From positions 8,346 through 72,345 of the forward strand of contig JAFAER010000106.1 of the NCBI GenBank assembly GCA_023423895.1: a DNA stretch of 64,000 bases, given 5' to 3'. The notes beneath the pieces are model-generated. The model saw nothing but the letters and a program-made list of their open reading frames with translations. It ran no database searches and was not told the DNA's origin. This document shows, one piece after another, positions 16,292 to 23,722 of this stretch (the first letter of the stretch is position 1; each line of letters opens with the position of its first letter). The translations under genes were made by a program, and so were the position numbers. Source of the DNA: Pseudomonadota bacterium. GTDB lineage: Bacteria; Myxococcota_A; Polyangia; Polyangiales; Polyangiaceae.

Positions 16292-16939
16292 ATGTATCAT
16301 CGGCACATGGCGCGCTCGCAACCGACGAGACCTGAGCTCTCGTTCCTCATCGTCGAGGACGAAGATCTCCTGCGACTCGCGCTTTCGCGGCATTTCGAAC
16401 GATATGGGCACGTCGAGGTCGCCGCGACCGTCGAGCAGGCACGCCAATTGCTGCAACGTGAGCGTTTCGATGCGCTCGTCGTCGATGTGAAGCTGCGCGA
16501 CGGCTCCGGATTCGAGGTCCTCGCGCACGCGCGCGATCACGCGCCCGAGATCCTGGCGCTGGTTCTGTCCGGCACGGTCGATGCGACGCGACTCTCGCAA
16601 GCATTCTCGCTCGGCGTCGCATACCTGGTGAAGCCGGCTTCACCGACGCAGCTCCATCGATTCGCGCTGGAGGCGCGCGCGCGCTACCTGAAGAACACGA
16701 GCTGGCTGCGTGCGCTCATCAGCGAGTGGGTCGCGCGTTACGGACTGACCCCGGCCGAGGAGCAGGTCCTCGCGCTTGCGCTCGACGGCTACTCGCGTAC
16801 CGAGATCGCGGAGCGGCGCGACGTGACGCTCGCGACCTTGAAGAAGCAGGTGCAGTCGCTGCTGGCGAAGACGGGAGACACGTCACTCGAGAGCGCGGCG
16901 AACCGCGCCCTGAGGTCTGCGCTCGTGACCAAGGCCTGA
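16292..16939 (+). CDS. Orphan response regulator with LuxR-like HTH
   Basis: The 215-residue protein has a receiver domain (SFLIVEDEDLLRL; phosphoacceptor in LVVDVKLRDGSG; Lys in YLVKPAS) followed by a helix-turn-helix region: YGLTPAEEQVLALALDGYSRTEIAERRDVTLATLKKQVQSLLAKTG. The HTH resembles the LuxR/NarL class in its QVLALALDGYSRTEIA core. No sensor kinase is adjacent, so it is an orphan. It is divergent from the DMATS gene with about 110 bases between them, which makes control of the prenyltransferase cluster plausible. The start could be the ATG at 16292 (GGGAT seven bases upstream) or 16307. Confidence 0.85.
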   Translation: MYHRHMARSQPTRPELSFLIVEDEDLLRLALSRHFERYGHVEVAATVEQARQLLQRERFDALVVDVKLRDGSGFEVLAHARDHAPEILALVLSGTVDATRLSQAFSLGVAYLVKPASPTQLHRFALEARARYLKNTSWLRALISEWVARYGLTPAEEQVLALALDGYSRTEIAERRDVTLATLKKQVQSLLAKTGDTSLESAANRALRSALVTKA

Positions 16940-16957
16940 CGGCGGACGACGCGGGCG

Positions 16958-16982
16958 GCACGGCATCACGTGGATGCCGTGC
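16958..16982 (+). terminator. Hairpin after the response regulator
   Basis: Perfect nine-base arms GCACGGCAT (16958-16966) and ATGCCGTGC (16974-16982) enclose a seven-base loop, 18 bases after the response regulator stop. No T-tract follows. It probably ends transcription from the plus strand and may also act on the facing gene. Confidence 0.55.
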
Positions 16983-16997
16983 GTGGCGTCACCTCTC

Positions 16998-17021
16998 AGC
17001 TGAGCTGAGCTCAGCTCAGCT
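16998..17021. repeat. Perfect 24-base palindrome of TGAGC units
   Basis: The bases 16998-17021 read the same on both strands and are built from repeated GAGCT/AGCTC units. The stop codon of the diiron-enzyme gene (17016-17018) lies inside. It could be a terminator cruciform, a protein-binding site or simply slipped repeat sequence. Confidence 0.7.
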
Positions 17022-17675
17022 CGCGCGCCCGGCAACGAGGCCGTCGGCGAGCAGCGTGAACGCGGCGAACACGCGGTCGACGAGGGCCTTCGAAGACGCT
17101 CGCGTCGCATCCGAGATCTCGAGAAGCTTCACGTGCTCCTGCACCTCGTCCTCGAAGAGGTCGTGGCCCATCTCGACGTCGAGATGGCTTCGCGCGAAGT
17201 ACCGAAGACGCGCCGAATGGCCGTGCTCCTGGAGGACCTTGTCGACGCCTCCGAAGAGCATGTGGCCGGCGCCTTCGAGCGCGAGGAGGAGGACGACGCG
17301 CTGGATGTCGTTCTCCACGCGAAAGACCTCGGAGGCAATCGCGTAGGTCGCCTCGCGCGTCGGGCGGCAGTCGTCGCTGTAGAGCCACGCTATGTCGACG
17401 TTGCGCCGGCCCATCGCCGCGAGATCCTCGAGGTACCACGCGTCGTGTCCGGCATCTTCGACGCGGTGCTGACGGATGATCCGTTGCAGGTCGGGGTCTT
17501 CGACACGATCGGAGTTCATGCGGATCACGTCTTGGAACCCCATCGCCCAGAATGCCGTGAGCGGAGCGAACCACAAGGCTCGCTCGAGCTCCGGCTCGGG
17601 CCGGAGCTCGGTCAAGAACGGATGCTTTGCGATCTCCGCCTGTTTCGTTGCGATGTGCTCTTGGATCGATTGCAT
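17016..17675 (-). CDS. Candidate haem-oxygenase-like diiron oxidase (iron-containing redox enzyme family)
   Basis: The 219-residue, all-helical protein has spaced Glu/Asp-His pairs of the kind used to bind two irons in haem-oxygenase-like diiron oxidases (HDO/CADD/DUF3865 groups): VEDAGHDAWYLEDL (near residue 75), LALEGAGHMLFGG (near 135) and RSHLDVEMGHDLFEDEV (near 163-175). HDO enzymes do oxidative chemistry such as N-oxygenation or C-C cleavage in natural-product pathways. No signal peptide. It lies 52 bases downstream of the P450 on the same strand, so the two are likely in one operon. The assignment rests on motif spacing and fold-like pattern, not on clear close homology. Confidence 0.6.
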   Translation of the reverse strand: MQSIQEHIATKQAEIAKHPFLTELRPEPELERALWFAPLTAFWAMGFQDVIRMNSDRVEDPDLQRIIRQHRVEDAGHDAWYLEDLAAMGRRNVDIAWLYSDDCRPTREATYAIASEVFRVENDIQRVVLLLALEGAGHMLFGGVDKVLQEHGHSARLRYFARSHLDVEMGHDLFEDEVQEHVKLLEISDATRASSKALVDRVFAAFTLLADGLVAGRAS

Positions 17676-17727
17676 GCCATCTCCCTGAAATCGTCGGGTC
17701 GCTTCGGATTGGCGGGCGACGCTCGCC

Positions 17728-19149
17728 TCAGTTCAGCGCCATGAGCTGGTGGATGCTTCCGCGCACGGACGGTGGCGGACCGACGCGGTCCTCGCGCGCG
17801 TGGAGGCGCATGGGAAGACCGTGCTTCACGCCGAGGATCGGGCCGCGCGCGCGGTACGAGATGTCCGCGCCGGGGACGAGCGAGAACCGAAAGCGCTGCA
17901 GGATCATCGGGAGCAGCACACGCAGCGTCAGCGCGGCGAAGTTCGCACCGAGACACGTGCGGGGCCCCGCGCTGAAAGGAAGATATTCGTACGGGCCGGG
18001 CTGGATGCTCGACCAGCGTTCGGGAAGGAAGCGGTCGGGATCCGGATAGAGGTCCGTGTTTCGGTGGGTCACCATCGGGCTGATGATGACGGACGTGCCG
18101 TCCGGGAGGTCGTAGTCGCCGAGCTTCACGCCGCCCTTCGGCCGCCGGAAGAAGAGGAACGGCGGCGAGAAGAGACGCATGCTCTCCTTCAGCGACGCCT
18201 CGAACGTCGTCAGCTTGCCGAGCTGGTCCATCGTCGGCGCTTCCCCGTGCAGCGTGCTCGTGAGCTCTTCGAGGACGCCCGAGTGCGCGCGCGGATGCCG
18301 CTCGAGCATGAAGATCGCCCAGCCGAGGTTCGTCGCCACGGTCTTGTGGCCGGCGATGAAGAACTCGTTCGCCGCGCCGATGAGCTGCCGCTCGGTCAGC
18401 GCATTTCCGTTCTCGTCGCGTGCCTCGATCAGAATCGAGAGCGCGTCTCGCTTCGCGCTGACCTTTCCTTCGCGGTCGGCGATGAACCGCTTGAGCTGCT
18501 GCTCGTAGTCGTCGCAGAAGCGAAGGAACTTCGCGTACGGCGTACCGCGCACGTCGAGCGGCACGAGCCCGGTCTTCAGCGCGGTCGCTTCGTGATTGAA
18601 CCGCAGCGACATGTCCGCGAGTCGGCGGGCATCGCCGGAGAGCTCGAGACCGAAGAAGCAGCGGAACGAGATCGTGAGTGCGATGTCCGCCATCTCGGTC
18701 GCGAGATCGATCGTCTGCCCCGGACGCCAGCGCGAGATGTGCTTCTCGCCGATGTCGACGATGTCGGCGTGATAGTTCTCGAGGTAGCTCTTCTGGAAGA
18801 GCGGCATCATCATTCGCCGCAGCCAGGTGTGCTCCTCGCCGTTCGAGGCGACGAGGAAGCTGAGGAGCCGTTCGAGGGAGCTGCCCGGAGGTACCGGCAT
18901 CGGAACCTCGACGGCGTTGCGGAAGATCCCCGGGTTCGAGAGGACCTGCCGATTCAGCTCGGGGCCGAACGCGCACACGAGCGAAGCGTCGCCGGCGGAG
19001 ACGGCGGCGATGTTCCCATACCGACGGCTTATGTCGCGCAGGCACCTGACCGGATCGCTGAAGAAGCGAACCATGCTGCCCAGTGGACCGAGGAGCGGAA
19101 TCGGACGCGGACCGGGAAGCGGTACGCGCGGAAGGCGCCGCAGTTTCAT
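17728..19149 (-). CDS. Cytochrome P450
   Basis: The 473-residue protein has all P450 hallmarks: oxygen-binding helix I segment FFIAGHKTVATN, ExxR motif in ESMRLFSPP, the PERW region (FLPERWSS), and the haem loop FSAGPRTCLGANFA with Cys399 as axial ligand. The N-terminus is Pro-rich (LPRVPLPGPRPIPLLGP) without a membrane anchor, so it is soluble and needs separate redox partners; none are encoded nearby. The ATG at 19147-19149 is chosen because AGAGG lies five bases upstream (another ATG eight codons earlier is possible). It precedes the diiron candidate and follows the 188-residue protein gene, all on the minus strand. Substrate is unknown; a prenylated product of the neighbouring DMATS is the obvious guess. 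Confidence 0.93.
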   Translation of the reverse strand: MKLRRLPRVPLPGPRPIPLLGPLGSMVRFFSDPVRCLRDISRRYGNIAAVSAGDASLVCAFGPELNRQVLSNPGIFRNAVEVPMPVPPGSSLERLLSFLVASNGEEHTWLRRMMMPLFQKSYLENYHADIVDIGEKHISRWRPGQTIDLATEMADIALTISFRCFFGLELSGDARRLADMSLRFNHEATALKTGLVPLDVRGTPYAKFLRFCDDYEQQLKRFIADREGKVSAKRDALSILIEARDENGNALTERQLIGAANEFFIAGHKTVATNLGWAIFMLERHPRAHSGVLEELTSTLHGEAPTMDQLGKLTTFEASLKESMRLFSPPFLFFRRPKGGVKLGDYDLPDGTSVIISPMVTHRNTDLYPDPDRFLPERWSSIQPGPYEYLPFSAGPRTCLGANFAALTLRVLLPMILQRFRFSLVPGADISYRARGPILGVKHGLPMRLHAREDRVGPPPSVRGSIHQLMALN

Positions 19150-19166
19150 GAGACCTCTGATGGGTT

Positions 19167-19182
19167 CGTGCAATCGTGCACG
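19167..19182. promoter_or_regulatory. Short inverted repeat in the P450 leader
   Basis: CGTGCA-atcg-TGCACG is a perfect 6+6 dyad 17 bases upstream of the P450 start codon. It could be an operator half or a leader hairpin; with a four-base loop the hairpin form is also plausible. Confidence 0.3.
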
Positions 19183-19327
19183 CGACGGCGTGCGACTCGA
19201 ACGAGCTCCACGAGCTCGGCATTCCAGCTAGCTGCCGCAGTGTCTGCGCGCGCGCACGCGCCGGGACGTTCACCCGTTCGGCGCGTGCGCCATGCGAAGC
19301 GCAGGCGGAGTCCTCGGTCCCGAGTCG

Positions 19328-19894
19328 TCAGTCCCAGTTGACGACGAAGCGGACCTCGTCGGGGCCCGGCTCTGCGAGAGACCACGGCGAGCACGTCATC
19401 CGGACGTTCTCGAGACCCATGCCTCGGAAGGGAACCAGCGCCCACCCGACCGTGGTGGGACCGAAGTGGTCATAACCCTTGATGCCGCGTGCGAGCAGGA
19501 CGACGCGCTTGGGGCCGACTTCCTCGACGACGCCCTCGCCGCCCTGCTGATCGCGCTTGTAGAACTCGGAGAACCTGCTCGCGAACATCTTCGGCGTCAG
19601 GATCTTGAGCAGCAGCTTGAAGAACGTGTTCGTCGCGTAGCCGCCGACCATCTCTCCACACCGGAGGAGCGCGTCGTAGACGGCCTTCTCGTCTCGCGGC
19701 GTGGCGGCGTCGGCGATGGCGCGCCACAACGTCGTGAGCTCCTCGCGCGGACGCCAGTCCTTCGCCTGGAACGCCGTCTGGCTGTGCCGGATCTTCTCGA
19801 GCAACTCCGGTGGAACACGCTTGTTCAACACCGGGTCTTCGAGAATGTAGCGACCCGTGTAGTGGATCATGTGCCCTTTGACGAGCTCTTCCAC
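19328..19894 (-). CDS. Conserved myxobacterial protein, possibly DUF2378/TIGR02265-like
   Basis: The 188-residue soluble protein lacks catalytic motifs I recognise. Its pattern, an alpha-helical first half (LLEKIRHSQTAFQ, DEKAVYDALLRCGEMVGG), a GYATNTFFKLLLKILTPKMFASRFSEFY core and a beta-rich end with GYDHFGPTTVGW, resembles the V4R/haem-NO-binding-like small proteins abundant in myxobacteria (DUF2378). It is first on the minus strand before the P450 (178-base gap), with a strong palindromic operator upstream. It may be a sensor or accessory factor for that operon, or a ligand-binding protein. Confidence 0.6.
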   Translation of the reverse strand: MEELVKGHMIHYTGRYILEDPVLNKRVPPELLEKIRHSQTAFQAKDWRPREELTTLWRAIADAATPRDEKAVYDALLRCGEMVGGYATNTFFKLLLKILTPKMFASRFSEFYKRDQQGGEGVVEEVGPKRVVLLARGIKGYDHFGPTTVGWALVPFRGMGLENVRMTCSPWSLAEPGPDEVRFVVNWD

Positions 19895-19944
19895 GGATAC
19901 CCCTCTTGTAGTCCACTCGCGACGAATCGTGCGGCGTGGGACGA

Positions 19945-19989
19945 CACAATAAAGACCCTAACGTATTGACCTCGTCAATACTTATTGTG
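19945..19989. promoter_or_regulatory. Strong palindromic operator upstream of the P450-side operon
   Basis: GTATTGAC-ctc-GTCAATAC (19963-19981) is a perfect 8+8 dyad with a three-base spacer, the geometry of a TetR-type operator. It is flanked by a second pair, CACAATAA (19945-19952) and TTATTGTG (19982-19989), also exact complements. The site is 51-95 bases upstream of the minus-strand start at 19894, in a locally A/T-rich patch. No TetR gene is in the window. Confidence 0.65.
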
Positions 19990-20048
19990 CGTCTGTCACG
20001 GAAGGCATGATTTCCACGCATTCGCGTGGAGTGCCGGATTGCCGGCCT

Positions 20049-20711
20049 TCAGCGGTCTTCCTGGTCGCTTTCCTGCTCGGTGAGGAAGCGTCGCACGTAG
20101 CGCTGGAGGGCGTTCCGCATCGTCCGGTGTGTGACGACACCGCTCAGGTCGACGCCCATGTGGATGATCGTCTGGGCGATCGAGGGATTGATGCCGGTGA
20201 GCAGACACTCCGCGCCCAGGAGACGAACGGCTCGTGCCATCCGGAGGAAGTGGTCTGCGGTGCCCGTGTCCATCACCTGGATGCCGGTGATGTCGATGAT
20301 CGCGCAGTCGGCCTTCTTCTCGACGATCGCGCTGAGGAGCGCCTCGGTCATCTCTGCGCTCCGGGTGCTGTCGAGCACGCCGACGACCGGCAGGCAGAGG
20401 ACTCCTTCCCAGACCTCGATGATCGGCGTCGACAGCTCGCGGATGGCCGCGCGCTGGACCTCGATCGTCGCAAGCTTCTCTTCGAGCTCCTGCTGGTACG
20501 CGGCGCTTCGCTGCTGCTCCTTCGCCAGCGAATCGATCATCTGGTTGATGCCCGTGTAGAGCGTCGAGAGCGCATGATCTTCGGGCAGATCGCTCCGAAG
20601 TCGCGACGAGTAGTCGCCGTTTCCGACGTCGGCGACGACGAGCAGCACGTCGGCGATCCTCTCGAGCATCAGCTCGGCAAGGTTGCTCTCCGTTCCGCCT
20701 TCAGCAGCCAT
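20049..20711 (-). CDS. rsbR: RsbR-like stressosome STAS protein
   Basis: The 220-residue protein has an N-terminal helical segment resembling a HAMP linker (about 10-65; DYSSRLRSDLPEDHALSTLYTGINQMIDSL), a coiled coil (65-95), then a STAS domain (TPIIEVWEGVLCLPVVGVLDSTR onwards). The phosphorylation sites of RsbR are recognisable: Thr in DITGIQVMDTGTADH and Thr in NPSIAQTIIHMG. RsbR forms the shell of the stressosome with RsbS and captures RsbT until stress. It lies downstream of rsbS on the same strand (107-base gap). Confidence 0.87.
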   Translation of the reverse strand: MAAEGGTESNLAELMLERIADVLLVVADVGNGDYSSRLRSDLPEDHALSTLYTGINQMIDSLAKEQQRSAAYQQELEEKLATIEVQRAAIRELSTPIIEVWEGVLCLPVVGVLDSTRSAEMTEALLSAIVEKKADCAIIDITGIQVMDTGTADHFLRMARAVRLLGAECLLTGINPSIAQTIIHMGVDLSGVVTHRTMRNALQRYVRRFLTEQESDQEDR

Positions 20712-20818
20712 TCAGATCCTCCAGCCCAGCACGCGTCCGACCCTGCGGATCATTCGAAGCCCGCAGGGTCGCATTTGGATTCGTGGAAGCCAACAAAAGT
20801 CAGCCATCCCGACGGAGC

Positions 20819-21289
20819 TCAGGACGACTTCGAGTCGTCTTTCTCTCGGCTGACGCGGCGGCCCTCTCGGTCGCGGCCTTCGCCGTTCTTGCCGCCACCG
20901 ACGCCGCGGGGGCCGCTCTTTGTTTCGAGGCGTCCGATGCCGAGAGACTTGAACGCTTCTTCGAGGGTGAGCGCGGTTCGCACCACGCCCATGTCGATGC
21001 CCATCGTCTGGAGGGTGATCGCGACCTGGGCATTCATCCCGCACATGATGCTGTGGGCTCCCATCAGCCGGGCAGAGGCGGCGAGCCTAGAGAGCACGGC
21101 GCAGAGATGGCTGTCGACCATCCAGATGCCGGTCAGGTCGATGATCAGGCCTTCGGCACCCGTGTCACGGATCGTGTCGAGGACTTGATCGACCAGACGC
21201 TCTGCGATGGCGTCGCTGATCTCTCCCTGGAGCGGGACGAGGATGTGGTTCCAGACGTTGATCACCGGAAGGCGGTCGCTATCCGTCAT
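20819..21289 (-). CDS. rsbS: RsbS-like stressosome STAS protein with charged tail
   Basis: The protein (156 residues from the ATG at 21287-21289) is a STAS domain: RLPVINVWNHILVPLQGEISD, then IIDLTGIWMVDSHLCAVL with the phospho-serine in VDS as in RsbS, then MCGMNAQVAITLQTMGID. After about residue 118 comes a tail of about 38 Gly/Arg/Lys/Glu-rich residues not seen in RsbS of Bacillus. RsbS is the RsbT-binding core of the stressosome. GGCGGAG lies just before the start; the open frame upstream to 21583 is antisense to the Hpt gene and rejected. Confidence 0.83.
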   Translation of the reverse strand: MTDSDRLPVINVWNHILVPLQGEISDAIAERLVDQVLDTIRDTGAEGLIIDLTGIWMVDSHLCAVLSRLAASARLMGAHSIMCGMNAQVAITLQTMGIDMGVVRTALTLEEAFKSLGIGRLETKSGPRGVGGGKNGEGRDREGRRVSREKDDSKSS

Positions 21290-21468
21290 GTCTCCGCCAC
21301 GTTCGCACGAGACGCTCCGCTCCGTCGAGAAGAGAACATGCCCGACATCGTGCGCATGAAGCAGACAACCCATCCAGCCAGCGCCATCCAACGACCCCAT
21401 CCGCTCCATCCGCGCGAGGCCTGCTGACGCCGGCGAAGACGCGAGGCTCTCGTGATATGGTGAGTTCC

Positions 21469-21774
21469 ATGGAATTGCGGGAAAGCTTCCGCGCGCCCTT
21501 CCTGCAGATGGCTTGGCAGCGTCACGGTCGGATCGCCGACTTCGTCCAGCGGGGTGACGTCGCCGAGCTCCGATCGGCTGCATCCGAGCTCCACTGTCTC
21601 TCCGGCGAGGCGAGCATGCTCGACTTCGGCGTCGTCGCCGATCTCGCCCGCCACGCCGAGGAGGCGGCGCGGAGCGGCGACCGGGCGAAGGTCGTGAAGC
21701 TCGTCGCCGAGCTCCACTCCGCCATCAAGGACGTCGAGGCGGAGGGGCGGGCGAAGGCGCAGGAGAAGGCCTGA
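21469..21774 (+). CDS. Hpt-domain phosphotransfer protein
   Basis: The 101-residue protein is a single Hpt-like four-helix unit: ELHCLSGEASMLDFGVVADLARHAEEAA carries the phosphorylatable His42 in the H-x-L-x-G-x-A pattern (Lys replaced by Ser). GGTGAG lies about six bases before the ATG at 21469; an ATG at 21457 is an alternative. The stop overlaps the ATG of the CheB-like gene by one base (TGATG), so the two are coupled. It probably passes phosphoryl groups between the CheA-like kinase and receiver domains in this island. Confidence 0.75.
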   Translation: MELRESFRAPFLQMAWQRHGRIADFVQRGDVAELRSAASELHCLSGEASMLDFGVVADLARHAEEAARSGDRAKVVKLVAELHSAIKDVEAEGRAKAQEKA

Positions 21775-22865
21775 TGATCCGCGTCGTCTGTTGTGATGAC
21801 TCCTCGCTCTCGCGGATGATCCTGCAGAAGGTCCTCGAGGCCGACGGCGACATCAAAATCGTCGGACAGGCCGCGAACGGCTTCGAAGCGGTGCCCCGCA
21901 TCCAGGAGCACAAGCCCGATCTCGTCACGATGGACATCGACATGCCGGGACCGAACGGCCTCGAGACCATCGAGCGGATCATGCACACGTGCCCGGTGCC
22001 GATCCTCGTCGTGACGGGTGAGCGCCTCGGACCCGAGACGGATCTCGGTTTCCGTGCGATCCAGCTCGGCGCGCTCGACTTCATGGCGAAGCCGTCGATC
22101 GGCGACGAAGGGAGCATGACGCGCCTTCGCGCCCAGGTTCGTGCGCTCGCCGGCACGCCGGTGTTCCTGCACACCGAGGACCGCGAGGCCGCGTCGCGAA
22201 CCGGCCGTCAGCAGTCGATGCCGGATGCTCCACCGTTCTCGATCGTCGCGATCGCGTCCGGGACCGGAGGGCCGAAGTCCGTTGCGACGATCCTCCAGTC
22301 GCTGCCGCCGAACTTCGGAGCGCCGGTCGTGATCGTCCAGCAGATGCCGGAGAAGTTCAACGGCGCGTACGCGAAGTATCTCCAGTCGCTCACGCAGCTT
22401 CGGGTCGTGACGGTCGAAGCGATGCCGCACGACTGCCTGCCCGGAGAGGTGCTGTTGCCGGGCTCGGATGCGCACGTCTACTTCCCGCGGCGCGGCGTCG
22501 TCGTCGGGATGCACAGCGAGCCGTATGCGGGGCAGCGCCCGTCGGCGACGGTACTGCTGAGGTCGATCGCCGAGACCTACGGAGCCGATGCGGTCGGCAT
22601 CCTGCTCTCGGGCACGGGCGACGACGGCATCGAGGGCCTGGCAGCGTTGCGCAGCACCGGCGCGCTCACGCTCGCCGAAAGCCCCACGTCCGCGGCGATC
22701 GCGGAGACGCCGGAGAAGGCGCTGAAGGTCGGGGCCGCCTCACGCGCGCTGCCCGCGCAGATGATCGCCAACTGCCTGGTCAGCGCGATGGCCGCGATGA
22801 ACTCGAAGACGACGGCGCCGCCGAGCACGGACGCGTCGCTCGCTCATCTCATGGATGAGATTTAG
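21774..22865 (+). CDS. CheB-like protein with receiver domain and degenerate methylesterase site
   Basis: The 363-residue protein has CheB order: receiver (residues 1-120; CCDDSSLSRM, phosphoacceptor Asp54, TGERLG, Lys106 in MAKPS) and a methylesterase-like domain (155-345). The catalytic triad is damaged: the segment aligned with GASTGG reads ASGTGG, placing Gly163 where the nucleophilic Ser should be (a Ser sits one position early), and the QHMP segment reads QQMP (Gln190 for His). The Asp in GTGDDG (Asp284) remains. So it is probably not a normal glutamate methylesterase; it may act as a phosphorylation-controlled binding protein. No CheR or chemoreceptor is nearby. It is coupled to the Hpt gene. 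Confidence 0.9.
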   Translation: MIRVVCCDDSSLSRMILQKVLEADGDIKIVGQAANGFEAVPRIQEHKPDLVTMDIDMPGPNGLETIERIMHTCPVPILVVTGERLGPETDLGFRAIQLGALDFMAKPSIGDEGSMTRLRAQVRALAGTPVFLHTEDREAASRTGRQQSMPDAPPFSIVAIASGTGGPKSVATILQSLPPNFGAPVVIVQQMPEKFNGAYAKYLQSLTQLRVVTVEAMPHDCLPGEVLLPGSDAHVYFPRRGVVVGMHSEPYAGQRPSATVLLRSIAETYGADAVGILLSGTGDDGIEGLAALRSTGALTLAESPTSAAIAETPEKALKVGAASRALPAQMIANCLVSAMAAMNSKTTAPPSTDASLAHLMDEI

Positions 22866-23242
22866 GACGCCGTGAGGAACGGAGTGAGTCGCTCGGCGAG
22901 CGTTGCGCCGTCTTTCGGAACGAAGCCGCGGGCACCGCTGCGCTCGACGAGCGCTCGGATCTCGGCTTCCGAACGGTCGGAGAAGATCACGACCGGAAAC
23001 TGTGGTACGTGCGACATGATGGTGTCGACGAGAAGGTCGTCGCTCACGCCCGGGAACGTCGCGTCGACGAGGAGCAGGTCGGGGCGATCTTTCGCAACGG
23101 CCTCGCCAATGCGACGCGGATCGTCGACCGTGCTCACCTCGAATCCGGATGCAGAAAGAGCATGAACAACCACGGCTCGGACGAGCGCGCTGTCGTCGAC
23201 CAGCAGGATCTTTCGGCGGGTGCTCACGGTTCGATGGACCAT
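22862..23242 (-). CDS. Single-domain response regulator
   Basis: The 126-residue protein is a receiver alone: RKILLVDDSALVRAVVVHAL, phosphoacceptor in LLLVDATFPG, Ser in VIFSDRSE, Lys in GFVPKDGA. Its stop overlaps the CheB-like gene tail to tail by four bases. It lacks an output domain, so it is CheY-like or a phosphate sink. The start could be the ATG at 23242 or a GTG five codons later; neither has a good ribosome-binding site. Confidence 0.85.
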   Translation of the reverse strand: MVHRTVSTRRKILLVDDSALVRAVVVHALSASGFEVSTVDDPRRIGEAVAKDRPDLLLVDATFPGVSDDLLVDTIMSHVPQFPVVIFSDRSEAEIRALVERSGARGFVPKDGATLAERLTPFLTAS

Positions 23243-23318
23243 AGTCGAACGCGTTTTTCGCTGGTGAGGTTTCCGATCATGTGCGGCTCGGCTCGGCTCG
23301 AACGCGACGGAGAATGAC

Positions 23319-23720
23319 ATGGGGCCCGAGTCGCTCGACATCGCCATCAAAGTGGAAGGCGACATCGTCCGCGCTCGAGGAGCCGGCCGCGACATGTGCC
23401 GTGATCTCGGCCTGAGCGAGATCAATCAGGTGAAGGTCGCGACCGCGATATCCGAGCTCGCACGCAACATCTTCCACTACGCCAAGACCGGCAACATCCT
23501 CCTCAAGCGCTTGTCTGCGCCGCGTCCCGGGATCGAGATCATCGCGACGGACCAGGGGCCCGGCATCCCCGACGTGAAGCTCGTCTTGAGCGGGGCCTAC
23601 AAGTCCAAGACGGGCATGGGGAAGGGCTTGCTCGGTGCACGCCGGCTCGTGGACCACTTCGAGGTCGATACCGCTCCGGAGCGCGGAACGCGCGTCGTCC
23701 TACGGAAATACGCTCGCTGA
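23319..23720 (+). CDS. rsbT: RsbT-like serine/threonine kinase
   Basis: The 133-residue protein is a close match to RsbT: KVATAISELARNIFHYAKTG (N box), IIATDQGPGIPD (G1), GMGKGLLGARRLVDHFEV (G2) and the short length. RsbT phosphorylates RsbS and RsbR in the stressosome; once released it activates an RsbU phosphatase. GGAG lies seven bases before the ATG. The next gene, an RsbU-like phosphatase, begins two bases after its stop, exactly as expected for that pathway. Confidence 0.92.
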   Translation: MGPESLDIAIKVEGDIVRARGAGRDMCRDLGLSEINQVKVATAISELARNIFHYAKTGNILLKRLSAPRPGIEIIATDQGPGIPDVKLVLSGAYKSKTGMGKGLLGARRLVDHFEVDTAPERGTRVVLRKYAR

Positions 23721-23722
23721 CG

